64,000 bases of DNA from Aurantiacibacter zhengii (GTDB lineage Bacteria; Pseudomonadota; Alphaproteobacteria; Sphingomonadales; Sphingomonadaceae), in assembly GCF_003584125.1 (NCBI RefSeq), contig NZ_QXFL01000003.1:310001-374000 (forward strand), written 5' to 3'. Numbering within the stretch: position 1 is the stretch's first letter; every line of letters begins with the position of its first letter. A program made the position numbers and the translations under genes. The notes under the pieces are model-generated. The model was not told where the DNA came from, searched no databases, and saw only the letters and a program-made list of their open reading frames with translations. Shown one piece after another: positions 38,366-49,057 of the stretch.

Positions 38366-39343
38366 CTAGAACCAGAAGCGCAGGCCAAGCAGGACAGCCA
38401 CGCCGTCGGGATCATCCCCGGCGGCGCGGATGTAGTCTGCCGTGCCGCCAGTGGCTGCTTCGTATTCCACGCCGATGTAGGGTGCTAATTCGCGCGCGAT
38501 TTCGTAGCGCAGCCGTGCCCCGACCTCGATCTTCGAAAGACCGCTGCCGATCCCCCGCTCGGGAATATCCTGCGCGGATAGCTCTGCCTCCATACGCGGT
38601 TGCAGGATCAGCCGCTGCGTGAATTTCATGTCATGCTCGGCTTCAATGCGGGCGGTGAGATCACCCTCGTCGGAGACGAATGCGGCGGCATCGAAATGGA
38701 TCATGTAAGGCGCAAGGCCCGCAACGCCGACGGCAAGGTGGGCGGCGGACTCGGGCTCGATGTCGACGCGCATCCCGGCCTGCAGGTCCACGAAGGGGCC
38801 GATAGCATGGCCCCACAGCAGCTGCATTTCGGCATCGTCGATAGCGCCGCCGTCCAGATTTCCCTCGCCTTCGGTCTTGAACACGATCTTGTCTGTCGCG
38901 GTGCCATACCAGGCGCTCACGTCCCACAGGTAGGCATCGTGCCCGTCGGAAAGACGCGCTTCCAGCCGTTCGGCCAGCAGCCTGCCGGTTGTCATCCGAC
39001 CATGGGCGATGCGGTTGTACGCGCGGGCGGCAGCAAGGCGGTCCGCGTCGAAGTACATTTCGGCGGCATGTTCTGGCCCTTCGAAAGCACGCGGCGGGGG
39101 CGGGCCGGCCGGAATGTCCATTTCGCCGTGATCCATCGATGAATGATTCATCGCGCCGTGCTGCGGATGGTCCGGCGTCGCTTCGTCCTGCTGCTCCACC
39201 CTGTGCTGGGAATGCTCCATGGCCTCATGTGCCGAATGGTCTGTCTCCTGCACCGGATCCCGATGCTCTTCATGGGCCGAGTGATCCTGCGCGGCGGCGG
39301 GGGAAGCGATCAGCGCCGCACCGGCGAATAACAGGGTGCGCAT
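38366..39343 (-). CDS. copB: Copper resistance protein B
   Basis: About 325 aa. Signal peptide ending AAAQ, a His/Met-rich N-terminal segment (HSAHEEHRDP, HSSMDHGEMD) and a C-terminal outer-membrane beta-barrel typical of CopB (WYGTATDKIVFKTEGEG; LRYEIARELAPYIGVEYEA; LGLRFWF end). ATG 39,343 touches the copA stop (TGATG); a GTG one codon upstream is also possible. Works with CopA in periplasmic copper handling. Confidence 0.92.
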   Translation of the reverse strand: MRTLLFAGAALIASPAAAQDHSAHEEHRDPVQETDHSAHEAMEHSQHRVEQQDEATPDHPQHGAMNHSSMDHGEMDIPAGPPPPRAFEGPEHAAEMYFDADRLAAARAYNRIAHGRMTTGRLLAERLEARLSDGHDAYLWDVSAWYGTATDKIVFKTEGEGNLDGGAIDDAEMQLLWGHAIGPFVDLQAGMRVDIEPESAAHLAVGVAGLAPYMIHFDAAAFVSDEGDLTARIEAEHDMKFTQRLILQPRMEAELSAQDIPERGIGSGLSKIEVGARLRYEIARELAPYIGVEYEAATGGTADYIRAAGDDPDGVAVLLGLRFWF

Positions 39344-41112
39344 CACGCGTCAGCCTCTTCCGGGAATGGCCGCACGGTGACGGTCTGCATCATGCCGGCG
39401 TGCATGTGGTAGAGCAGGTGGCAGTGGAAAGCCCAGTCGCCCGGCTCGTTGGCCGTCAGGTCGAACGTGGCGGTGCTGCCGGGTTGCACCACGACGGTGT
39501 GCTTCAGCGGCTGGTTCGTCATCCCGGCACCGTTCACCAGTTCGAAGAAATGGCCGTGCAGGTGAATCGGGTGCGCCATCATGGTGTCGTTCACCAGCTT
39601 GACCCGCACCCGCTCATCATAGCCGAAGCGGATGGGTTCGTCGGTTACGGCGCTGAATTGCTTGCCGTCGAACGACCACATGTACCGTTCCATATTGCCG
39701 GTAAGGTGAATCTCCAGACTGCGCGTTGGCATGCGGTGTGGGTTGGCGTTCTTGGCCTTCAGGTCGGTATAGCGCAGCACGCGGTGATCGACGCTGTCGA
39801 GGCCAAGGCCGGGAAAGTCCATCCGGTCCACCGGCATCGGCGCAACCATGTCGATACCTGGGCTGACCTTCACATCGGGCGGCAGCAGCGAGGTATCGCG
39901 CATGGAATGGTTCATGCCGTCGTCGGATTGCATGGTGCCGTGGTCCATCTTCGTCATGTTGCCGTGGCCGGAGTGATCCATGTCGCCCATGCCTCCGGCC
40001 ATTCCCATGTCGGCCATGGTCAGTGTTACCGGTTCGCGTAGCGGTGGCGGCGTCGCGCGATGGCCCGCGTGCGAAGTGAGGCTGGCCATGCCCATGCCGG
40101 AGCGATCCATTGCCTCCGCCACGAGGGCGTGGCTACCATCGAACGGGGAGACGATCACGTCATAGGTCTCGGCGGTGCCGATCTGGAATTCATCCACCTC
40201 GACCGGTACGATCTCCTGCCCGTCGGCTGCGATCACCTGCATCGCCACGCCGGGTATGCGCACGTTGAAGAAAGTCATGGCCGAGCCGTTGATGATGCGC
40301 AGCCGCACGCGCTCACCCGGCCCGAACATGAATTCAAGATTGTCCGCCGGACCGTGACCATTGACGAGGTATGTATAGGTCGCGCCAGTCACGTCCGAGA
40401 TGTCGCGCGGGTTCATCCGCATCGCGCCCCACATCAGGCGGTCTTCCAGGCTCATCTCGCCGCTGCCCACCGTCATCATCTGCCGGTTGAAGTAATGTTC
40501 CCCCACCGCCAGCATCCGCGCGATTTCATGCGGGTGGCGCGGGGTGAATTCGCTCAGCAGCACCACATAATCCCGGTCATAACGCCGGTCCGGCATGTGA
40601 TTGGCGTGCTCGCCCTCGATCACGATGGGACCATAATGACCCGCCTGTTCCTGCAGGCCCGAATGGCTGTGCCACCAGTAGGTGCCGGTCTGGCGAATGG
40701 GGAAGCGGTAGGTAAAGGTCTCGCCCGGACGGATGCCGGGGAAGCTAACACCGGGCACACCGTCGAACTGGAACGGCAACAGCAGGCCGTGCCAGTGGAT
40801 CGAGGAGTCCTCGTCGAGGTTGTTGGTGACGTTGAGCGTTACGTCCTGCCCCTCGCGCAAGCGAATGAGCGGGCCGGGCACTGTGCCGTTCACGGCGATG
40901 GCATGGCCGCTGCGCCCGCCGGTGCTGAAGTGGTGGTTTCCGATCGAAAGGTTGATGGTGTTGCCCGAAAGCTCGCCAAAGCCTTTGCCCGCATGTGTCA
41001 GTGACTGCCCGCGCGCCCACGCAGGAATGGCAAGACCGGCTGCGGCAAGCGCGCCTGTGCCAAGCAAGCCGCGCCGGGAAATCCGGGGTGAGAACCGGGG
41101 GGGTTGTGTCAT
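39343..41112 (-). CDS. copA: Multicopper oxidase CopA (copper resistance)
   Basis: About 589 aa. Twin-arginine signal (SRRGLLGTGAL), three cupredoxin domains, and the four copper-ligand motifs: HWHG (about 106), WWHSH (about 147), HPIHLHGHFF and HCHLLYHMHAGM near the C-terminus. A Met/His-rich insert (MGMAGGMGDMDHSGHGN) lies at about 365-405. Oxidises Cu(I) in the periplasm. ATG 41,112 was chosen over an in-frame TTG at 41,121. Divergent from csoR with a palindromic operator between them. Confidence 0.94.
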   Translation of the reverse strand: MTQPPRFSPRISRRGLLGTGALAAAGLAIPAWARGQSLTHAGKGFGELSGNTINLSIGNHHFSTGGRSGHAIAVNGTVPGPLIRLREGQDVTLNVTNNLDEDSSIHWHGLLLPFQFDGVPGVSFPGIRPGETFTYRFPIRQTGTYWWHSHSGLQEQAGHYGPIVIEGEHANHMPDRRYDRDYVVLLSEFTPRHPHEIARMLAVGEHYFNRQMMTVGSGEMSLEDRLMWGAMRMNPRDISDVTGATYTYLVNGHGPADNLEFMFGPGERVRLRIINGSAMTFFNVRIPGVAMQVIAADGQEIVPVEVDEFQIGTAETYDVIVSPFDGSHALVAEAMDRSGMGMASLTSHAGHRATPPPLREPVTLTMADMGMAGGMGDMDHSGHGNMTKMDHGTMQSDDGMNHSMRDTSLLPPDVKVSPGIDMVAPMPVDRMDFPGLGLDSVDHRVLRYTDLKAKNANPHRMPTRSLEIHLTGNMERYMWSFDGKQFSAVTDEPIRFGYDERVRVKLVNDTMMAHPIHLHGHFFELVNGAGMTNQPLKHTVVVQPGSTATFDLTANEPGDWAFHCHLLYHMHAGMMQTVTVRPFPEEADA

Positions 41113-41125
41113 GTCCCACAACTAC

Positions 41126-41142
41126 ATACCCTGGGGGGGTAT
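41126..41142. promoter_or_regulatory. CsoR-type operator between copA and csoR
   Basis: ATACCCTGGGGGGGTAT is a G-tract palindrome of the ATACCC-x-GGGTAT type bound by CsoR/RcnR repressors. It lies 14 bases ahead of the copA start and 22 ahead of the csoR start, so one repressor could control both directions. Confidence 0.75.
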
Positions 41143-41163
41143 TTCAAGAAAGGCCGAAGGACC

Positions 41164-41436
41164 GTGGTTCAGCACAGCAAGTCATTGTTAAACCGCCTTG
41201 GCCGCATCGAAGGGCAGGTGCGCGGCGTGCGCGCGATGGTGGAGCAGGATCGATATTGCATCGATATCCTGCACCAGATCCAGGCGGTGAAGGCAGCCCT
41301 TGCAAAGGCCGAGGACGAAATCCTGAAGAACCACGCCTCGCACTGCGTGGCAGAAGCCATCGCATCGGGTGACGAGGCGGAGCAGCGCGCCAAGTTCGGG
41401 GAACTGGTGGACCTTTTTGCGAAGGCAAAGCGCTGA
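41164..41436 (+). CDS. csoR: CsoR-family copper-sensing repressor
   Basis: Encodes 90 aa from GTG 41,164; the frame continues upstream but without family sequence. All-helical CsoR/RcnR/FrmR fold with LLNRLGRIEGQVRGVRAMVE. The Cu(I) fingerprint Cys-x(24)-His-x(3)-Cys is present: C32 (RYCIDIL), H57 and C61 (HASHC). This fits copper rather than nickel or formaldehyde sensing. Probably released from the operator next door when copper is high. Confidence 0.9.
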   Translation: MVQHSKSLLNRLGRIEGQVRGVRAMVEQDRYCIDILHQIQAVKAALAKAEDEILKNHASHCVAEAIASGDEAEQRAKFGELVDLFAKAKR

Positions 41437-41456
41437 CGCGACTGGAAGGAGGCAAC

Positions 41457-42005
41457 ATGCAGAAGGAAGGCAATTACAAGCGTTTCATGGCGATGGTGGG
41501 GACCTCCACCGTCATCATGCTGGGTTTGATGTACCTCAACACCTACGTGATCGACCACGTGTTCTGGAGCGAGACCCGCTTCTGGATGATGTTCGTGATG
41601 GGGGCGGTGATGGCAGTCGTAATGCTCCTCTTCATGTGGGGCATGTACCGAAACAAGGCCAAGAACTGGATCATCATCGGCGTGGCCGTGGTCACATTCG
41701 CGCTCTCGCTGTTCCTCGTCCGCAGCCAGGCAACGATCGACGACAGCGACTACATGTCCGCAATGATCCCGCATCATTCCATCGCCATCATGACCAGCGA
41801 ACGGGCCGGGATAGAGGACTTACGTGTGCGCAAGCTGGCGAACGACATCATCCGCGCCCAGCGCCGAGAGATCGATGAAATGCGCTGGCTGCTTGCGGAC
41901 ATCGACGAGAACGGCATCGCCGCCACGCAGGCAGAGGCCGAGGCGCGACCCGTTCCGGAGTTCGAGGCCGAAGTGAACCCTGGCACGCCCACGCCCGGAG
42001 AATAG
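41457..42005 (+). CDS. Membrane-anchored DUF305 protein
   Basis: Encodes 182 aa. Three N-terminal membrane segments (about 12-28, 42-62, 70-88), then a DUF305 domain with MIPHHSIAIMTSERA and a C-terminal Pro/Glu tail. It starts 20 bases after csoR behind GGAGGCAAC, so it shares the CsoR-controlled transcript. Second DUF305 protein of the cluster; probably metal-related. Confidence 0.88.
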   Translation: MQKEGNYKRFMAMVGTSTVIMLGLMYLNTYVIDHVFWSETRFWMMFVMGAVMAVVMLLFMWGMYRNKAKNWIIIGVAVVTFALSLFLVRSQATIDDSDYMSAMIPHHSIAIMTSERAGIEDLRVRKLANDIIRAQRREIDEMRWLLADIDENGIAATQAEAEARPVPEFEAEVNPGTPTPGE

Positions 42006-42038
42006 AACCGAGGCAGGCTGGCGAAGCCGCGAAAGGCG

Positions 42039-44573
42039 TTACCCCTTTACCTTGGCAATCGCCTGTTCGATCTGATCCTTGGCATAGGGCTTGGTGATGA
42101 CCGGCACGTCCGCGAATTCGGGCGGGATCACATCGCCCGCCCCATAGCCGGACGCGAAGAAGAACGGCACGCCTTCTTCCCGCAGTCTCTCCGCAATGGG
42201 CAGACTGGTGTGATCGCCCAGGTTGAAATCCAGCATGGCCAAGGTCACGCCTTCTTCGATTGCCTTCATGGCGGACCCCACGCTTGCAGCCAGGACCACT
42301 TCGCTCAGGCCCATTTCCAGCAGCTGGTCTTCGGCGTCCAGCGCGATCAGCATGCTGTCTTCTACCAGCAGTATCCTGTCCTGCTCAAGGCTGACCTTGC
42401 TCTTCGGGTCACTCTCCGAAGGCTTGTCTTCACCGCTCTTCCCACCTTGCGCAACGATGTGCCGCGCGGGAATTGTGAAAAGGGCTTCGACACCGCTCGC
42501 CTTGTAATCGATGCTCGCCTCGCCGCCCAGTTCGTGCGGGATCGAGGATGTGATGATGGTCGTCCCGAAACCGCGCCGCTCGGGTTGCTGGACGACCGGG
42601 CCGCCCTGTTCCTGCCATTTCAGGACTAGGTTCTTCTCATCGTCGCAATGCCAGGTCAGCACGATCTTGCCACTGTCGCTGAGAGCGCCGTATTTCGCGG
42701 CGTTGGTGGCCAGTTCGTGGATGACCAGGGCCATGATCGGAATGGCGGTGGGCGAAATGCTGGTCTCGGGTCCGTCCATCGTCACGCGCTGCCGCGTGGC
42801 CGACATGTATGCCTGCAGCTCAACCTCGAAAAGCGTCCGCAGCGGGGTCGGGGCCCAGTTTTCTGCGGTCAGCATATCGTGGGCGATCGCCAGCGCTTTC
42901 ACCCGGCTTTCCAGCGTATCGACGATGTCCGAGACGGAACCGCTTTCGCGCTTGGTCTGCGACATCAGCGCGCGGATCAGGGCAAGAATGTTGCGCACGC
43001 GGTGGTTGAGTTCGGCGATGAGAAGTTTCTGCTGTTCGGTGGCGCGCTTGCGCTCTTCGCTGGCAGCTTCGCTCAGCCGCAAGACGATCTCCAGCAGCGA
43101 CGTTCGCAGGGAGCGAGCCACGCCGATCTCGGCAGGGGTGAAGGGCCGGGATTGGCCGCTGATGGTCTGTTTCCAGGCCTCGAAACTCTTGCGCGGTGAC
43201 AATTCCACGCCATCGTCGGTCTGCCTGGTATGCTTCGCCTGTTCACCCGCCCAGCGGACCGAGCGCAGATGCTCTTCACGAAACAGCACCATGTAGTCGC
43301 GCGGACGCCGGGAGATCGGAATCGCGAGGAATCCCGCGGCTCCGCTGTCGAGGCTATCGACACCGAGGTAGCGCGGCAGTTCATGGGAATGATGGATAAC
43401 CTGTGCGTCCTCGGTATTGAGGCGCTCCACCAGTTTCTTGAACGCAGCCTCGTCCGGATGAAGTCCGGCGGACGAAATCTCGCCCTCCATGTGGACCATC
43501 AGGCCATCGCATTCGATGGCATCGTTCATCATCTGCCAGAGCCATTCTGCATCCAGCAGCTTTTGCGGATCCTGCGCCGCGGTCGACATGACGCGATTGC
43601 CGACATCGCGGGCCTTCGCCTCGTAATCCGACGTATCCGCATTCAGGCGGCTTTCCAGCTGCAACGAGAATATCTGGCCGAACAGTTCCGCCGCGCTGCG
43701 CTGCGCGAAGGATGGCATGCGCGGCTCGTAATGATGGCAGGCTATCAGTCCCCAGAGCCGCCCGTTCACGATGATGGATATGGAAAGCGAGGCCGCCACG
43801 CCCATGTTGCGAAGATATTCCAGATGGATCGGCGATACGGCGCGGTACAGCGATAGCGACAGGTCCAGCGGTTCACCATCACCGCGCTGCATGATCGGCA
43901 CCTGCTCGGCCGTGGCATCTCCGATAATGCGAAAGGTGTTGCGCACGTAGAGCTTGCGCGCCTGCTGGGGGATATCCGTGGCGGGGAAATTCAGGCCGAG
44001 AAAGCTGTCGAAGCCGCGGGCCACGGACTGCGCCACCACTTCGCCGCTTTCATCGTCCGCAAAGCGATAGATCATCACCCGGTCGAAACCGAGGAGCGCG
44101 CGCGCCTGGCGGGCGCCTTCGTTGAGCAGGCTGTCCACGTCGCGGCTGGTGGCGAGCCGCGAAAGGATATTGCGGGTGGCAGAAGATACCTCGACCTGAT
44201 CGCCCTTGGACGGCTCTGCCTCGAGAATCACGGACCGCGCCGAGAAGTGCAGGGCGAGGTCGAACAGACTGCCATCGCTCAGCAGCGGAACGGCAAACAG
44301 CCGCTCGACCGAATCCTTGCCGCGAAGCATTGCAAGGCGCTCCCGGATGAGGTCGACCGCAGATTTCGCGAACACATCGGGCAGGGACTTCCCCAGCAGT
44401 TCCTCGGGCTCGATCCCGATGAAATCCACGGTGTTCGCCGCGCGTTGCACCAGCCAATCGGCGCTCAGGGCAAGCAGGAATCCGATAGGCTGGATCCCGC
44501 CGGGAATGTGGATCGGTTCGCGATCACAGTTCGTCAGCCCGATCTTGGCGTCTGGGGGTAGGAGTTCCGTCAA
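42039..44573 (-). CDS. bphP: Bacteriophytochrome hybrid HWE-type histidine kinase with receiver
   Basis: Encodes 844 aa. Order: PAS with chromophore Cys16 (TNCDREPIHIPGG), GAF (about 135-300, PATDIPQQARKLY; SPIHLEYLRNMGV), PHY (about 315-490), then an HWE/HisKA_2 kinase with His524 (LNHRVRN) and an ATPase domain, and a receiver domain (about 725-844) with Asp782 in LDFNLG. Red/far-red photoreceptor binding biliverdin. TTG 44,573 was chosen: it overlaps the heme oxygenase stop (TTGA) and puts the Cys at the family position. Confidence 0.94.
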   Translation of the reverse strand: MTELLPPDAKIGLTNCDREPIHIPGGIQPIGFLLALSADWLVQRAANTVDFIGIEPEELLGKSLPDVFAKSAVDLIRERLAMLRGKDSVERLFAVPLLSDGSLFDLALHFSARSVILEAEPSKGDQVEVSSATRNILSRLATSRDVDSLLNEGARQARALLGFDRVMIYRFADDESGEVVAQSVARGFDSFLGLNFPATDIPQQARKLYVRNTFRIIGDATAEQVPIMQRGDGEPLDLSLSLYRAVSPIHLEYLRNMGVAASLSISIIVNGRLWGLIACHHYEPRMPSFAQRSAAELFGQIFSLQLESRLNADTSDYEAKARDVGNRVMSTAAQDPQKLLDAEWLWQMMNDAIECDGLMVHMEGEISSAGLHPDEAAFKKLVERLNTEDAQVIHHSHELPRYLGVDSLDSGAAGFLAIPISRRPRDYMVLFREEHLRSVRWAGEQAKHTRQTDDGVELSPRKSFEAWKQTISGQSRPFTPAEIGVARSLRTSLLEIVLRLSEAASEERKRATEQQKLLIAELNHRVRNILALIRALMSQTKRESGSVSDIVDTLESRVKALAIAHDMLTAENWAPTPLRTLFEVELQAYMSATRQRVTMDGPETSISPTAIPIMALVIHELATNAAKYGALSDSGKIVLTWHCDDEKNLVLKWQEQGGPVVQQPERRGFGTTIITSSIPHELGGEASIDYKASGVEALFTIPARHIVAQGGKSGEDKPSESDPKSKVSLEQDRILLVEDSMLIALDAEDQLLEMGLSEVVLAASVGSAMKAIEEGVTLAMLDFNLGDHTSLPIAERLREEGVPFFFASGYGAGDVIPPEFADVPVITKPYAKDQIEQAIAKVKG

Positions 44574-45199
44574 AAATCGTAGCCTGAAATGATGTTTGCG
44601 TGGCGCCGGAAAAGCGCGAAAGTCGTACGAGCGCCCTGCTCTACATCGTCTTCCCAGGGCTCGCCTTGATCTTTTGCAACTTCGTCTAGCGCAAGGCAAA
44701 ATTCCTGCCAGGGCCGGGTGCTGCCGGGCCGCCCGCTCTCTGCGCCGCTCAGATACCGGGCGGGGCTGCCAGCCGGGATAGTTCGTGCAAGCACAGCGCC
44801 CCCTAGCCGCGAGCCTTCCAGAACATACTGTGCACCCCAGACATGGGCATCCGTTGGCAATTGAGGGGGATTTTCTTGAGGACACGGCGCTGCCTGGATC
44901 TCCAGATCGCCGAGATCGGCTTGCAAGTGACCCATTCGCGAAGTCCAGCCGGTCCAGCCAGCACGGTGAAGCATCGGCTCCAGTGCTGCCAGTGCCCCTG
45001 CGTGCGCCAGCAGGAAGTGGCCGTAGCCTTTAGGCGTGGCAAGGTCGAAGCGTCCGAATGCGCGTTCGGTCGCGTCGTGCTCATCCCGCGTGGACTCGCG
45101 GAGCCGGAAGCGGAAACCGTGCATGCGCGCCTGCCTCGCAGCAGGCGCTGCAGGCCGCGATGCCGCGGAAGCTTGGTTGTCTGTGTGAGGGAAAGTCAT
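44570..45199 (-). CDS. bphO: Biliverdin-producing heme oxygenase (BphO type)
   Basis: Encodes 209 aa. Heme-ligand His about residue 41 in STRDEHDATERAFG, then GYGHFLLAHAGALAALEP and VWGAQYVLEGSRLGGAVLA, where the Gly-rich distal helix sits. Cleaves heme to biliverdin, the chromophore of the phytochrome directly downstream. Start ATG 45,199; an internal ATG at residue 26 would give a shorter N-terminus. Confidence 0.92.
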   Translation of the reverse strand: MTFPHTDNQASAASRPAAPAARQARMHGFRFRLRESTRDEHDATERAFGRFDLATPKGYGHFLLAHAGALAALEPMLHRAGWTGWTSRMGHLQADLGDLEIQAAPCPQENPPQLPTDAHVWGAQYVLEGSRLGGAVLARTIPAGSPARYLSGAESGRPGSTRPWQEFCLALDEVAKDQGEPWEDDVEQGARTTFALFRRHANIISGYDF

Positions 45200-45265
45200 C
45201 GTCGCGTGGCCATCTAATGCACCAACTCGGCGGAAGTGCCAAAATACTTTCGGCGAGCGCGCAGC

Positions 45266-45298
45266 AAAAGGCCCGGCAGGATCGCTCCTGCCGGGCCT
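45266..45298 (-). terminator. Intrinsic terminator after groEL
   Basis: On the minus strand AGGCCCGGCAGGA pairs with TCCTGCCGGGCCT around a 4-base loop, followed by TTTTGC. Thirty bases past the groEL stop. Confidence 0.85.
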
Positions 45299-45328
45299 CT
45301 TGTTTAGTCTTCGGGACGAGAGCGGGGC

Positions 45329-47023
<1,695 letters not shown>

Positions 47024-47040
47024 TCAGGGAAGACGGGCGA

Positions 47041-47328
47041 TCAGCCCAGCACACCCATGATGTCGCTTTCCTTCATGATGATCAGGTCTTCACCGTCGAT
47101 CTTGACTTCGGTGCCGGACCACTTGCCGAACAGCACGCGGTCGCCGGCCTTCACGTCGAGGGCGGTGACGGTGCCGTCTTCGGCCTTGGAGCCATTGCCG
47201 ACGGCGACGACTTCGCCTTCGCTCGGCTTTTCCTTGGCGCTATCGGGGATGATGATGCCACCAGCCGTTTTTTCTTCGGCTTCGAGGCGGCGGACCAGTA
47301 CGCGGTCGTGCAGCGGACGGAATGCCAT
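47041..47328 (-). CDS. groES: Co-chaperonin GroES
   Basis: Encodes 95 aa. [19 protein letters not shown], mobile loop with [10 protein letters not shown], and [21 protein letters not shown]. Heptameric lid of GroEL. First gene after the CIRCE operator. Confidence 0.98.
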   Translation of the reverse strand: MAFRPLHDRVLVRRLEAEEKTAGGIIIPDSAKEKPSEGEVVAVGNGSKAEDGTVTALDVKAGDRVLFGKWSGTEVKIDGEDLIIMKESDIMGVLG

Positions 47329-47364
47329 ATGTATGACCTCTTCCTATGATTAGAGTTGTGACGA

Positions 47365-47391
47365 TTGGCACTCTCCTCATGGGAGTGCCAG
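47365..47391. promoter_or_regulatory. CIRCE heat-shock operator (HrcA site)
   Basis: TTGGCACTC, 9 bases, GAGTGCCAG; matches the CIRCE consensus TTAGCACTC-N9-GAGTGCTAA with two symmetric changes. It lies 37 bases upstream of the groES start, so HrcA probably represses groESL. Confidence 0.9.
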
Positions 47392-47468
47392 CGCCCCGCA
47401 TTTGGGAGCGCGTTCACACGGAGTCAATGGGAGGGGAAGAGAAAAAATTGCGTTGGCACGGCCACCCG

Positions 47469-48875
47469 TTACCTGGGGGCGGCTTGGCGGCTCCGCAAGG
47501 TCAGGTCGAGTTTCTCGCGCCGATGCCAGCGCCACAACAGCAGGACGGCAGCGAAGGTCAGCCCGGTGGCGAGACCGATCCAGACGCCCTTGCCACCCAG
47601 CGGAGTGCCAAGACCCAGCCCGGCGGCGAGTCCAAAACCCGGCACCCAGTATGAGAAGATGGCGATCCACATGGGAACGCGCGTATCCTTCAATCCGCGT
47701 AGCGCGCCCGCTGCCACGGCCTGCACCCCGTCGGAAAGCTGGAAGGCAGCGGCGATCGCCAGGAAGCCCGTAGCGATCACGGTCAGTCTCGCGTTGGCCG
47801 GATCGCCGGGATCGATGTAGAGCGCCAGCAGGGCCTCGGGTATGGCGATCATCGTCGCCGCAGTCAGTGCCATGAAGCCGGTGCCCATCATGATGCCTGT
47901 CCACCCGGCTCGGCCCATCCCATCGGCATCCCGCGCGCCGTAGAAATAGCCCACCCGGATCGTGGCGGCCTGGCCTACGCCGAAGGGCACCTGGAAGGCG
48001 AAGGCAGCCAGGTTCAGCGCCACCGTATGCGCGGCCAGTTCCAGGCCGCCCAGCCGCCCCATCAAAAAGGCCGCTGCGCCGAACACGCCCGCCTCCGCCA
48101 ACACGGTGATCGCGATGGGCGTGCCGATGCGGACGATCTCGCCCAGCCTCTTCCAATCCGGCCGCCAGAAAAAGCCCATAATGTGATAGCGATGCAGCCG
48201 TGGGTCGAGGCGAATGGCCGCCGCATACATCGCCGCAATCGCGACGGAGGTTATGAAAGTGGCCACGGCGGCGCCGGGCAGACCCATTTCGGGCGCGCCG
48301 AGATTGCCGAAGATGAAGGCGTAGTTGCCAAGCGCGTTCACACCGATGCCGAGCGCGGTGATAACCGTCGCGAAGACTGGCCGGCCAAGAGCAGCAACGA
48401 AGTTGCGCTGGACGCCAGCCACGATCATCAGGGGGGCGGACCATACGAGGACATTCATGTAGCTGCTGGCGAGGGCAGCAATGTGCGGTTCCTGCCCCGT
48501 CAGCTGCATCAATGGCCCGATCATCAGGCAGATGCCCATCCCGGCAATCGACACGATGACGGACAGCCACAGCGCCATGCGGACCGCGCGGCGCACGGGG
48601 CGAAGGGCTGGGCCCCGCGCGCCGATTTCTGCCGCCATGATCGGGGCGACCGCACCGGTTAGGCTTTGCAATGACCACAAGACGAGGCCGAACAGCGCCA
48701 CGGCCAGCGCAGACGCCGCCAGTTCGTCCGGCCCCAGTCGCGCAATGAACATCACGTCGATGGCGTAGGTCAGCATCTGCAGAACGTTGGCAAGCGCCAG
48801 CGGCCCCGCCAGGCGGAGCGTTTCGAGAGCCTCGGTTTTCCAGCCGGGCGTGGGTGGGTGCGCTACGGGTCGCAT
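47469..48875 (-). CDS. MATE family efflux transporter
   Basis: Encodes 468 aa from ATG 48,875; upstream in-frame starts are possible but their sequence is not membrane-like. About 12 membrane segments in two homologous halves. Signatures include LANVLQMLTYAIDVMFIARLG, GALRGLKDTRVPMWI and VGQAATIRVGYFYGA. NorM-type Na+ or H+ drug antiporter; substrate unknown. Single gene. Confidence 0.93.
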   Translation of the reverse strand: MRPVAHPPTPGWKTEALETLRLAGPLALANVLQMLTYAIDVMFIARLGPDELAASALAVALFGLVLWSLQSLTGAVAPIMAAEIGARGPALRPVRRAVRMALWLSVIVSIAGMGICLMIGPLMQLTGQEPHIAALASSYMNVLVWSAPLMIVAGVQRNFVAALGRPVFATVITALGIGVNALGNYAFIFGNLGAPEMGLPGAAVATFITSVAIAAMYAAAIRLDPRLHRYHIMGFFWRPDWKRLGEIVRIGTPIAITVLAEAGVFGAAAFLMGRLGGLELAAHTVALNLAAFAFQVPFGVGQAATIRVGYFYGARDADGMGRAGWTGIMMGTGFMALTAATMIAIPEALLALYIDPGDPANARLTVIATGFLAIAAAFQLSDGVQAVAAGALRGLKDTRVPMWIAIFSYWVPGFGLAAGLGLGTPLGGKGVWIGLATGLTFAAVLLLWRWHRREKLDLTLRSRQAAPR

Positions 48876-49057
48876 GTCGTTTCTGCTGAAATCAGCCGGC
48901 CCGGATAGGCGTGCGCGTGCCCGCAGGGAAGTGCATGACTGCATGCAGAAGGTCTTTGCCAGCCGGGTGCGGCGACAGGGTAACAGCGCCAACACCTGTA
49001 CCGCAGCCAGTCCCACCGGTCAGCAAGGCGAAAGCTGGCAGGCGGCAATGGGATGTC

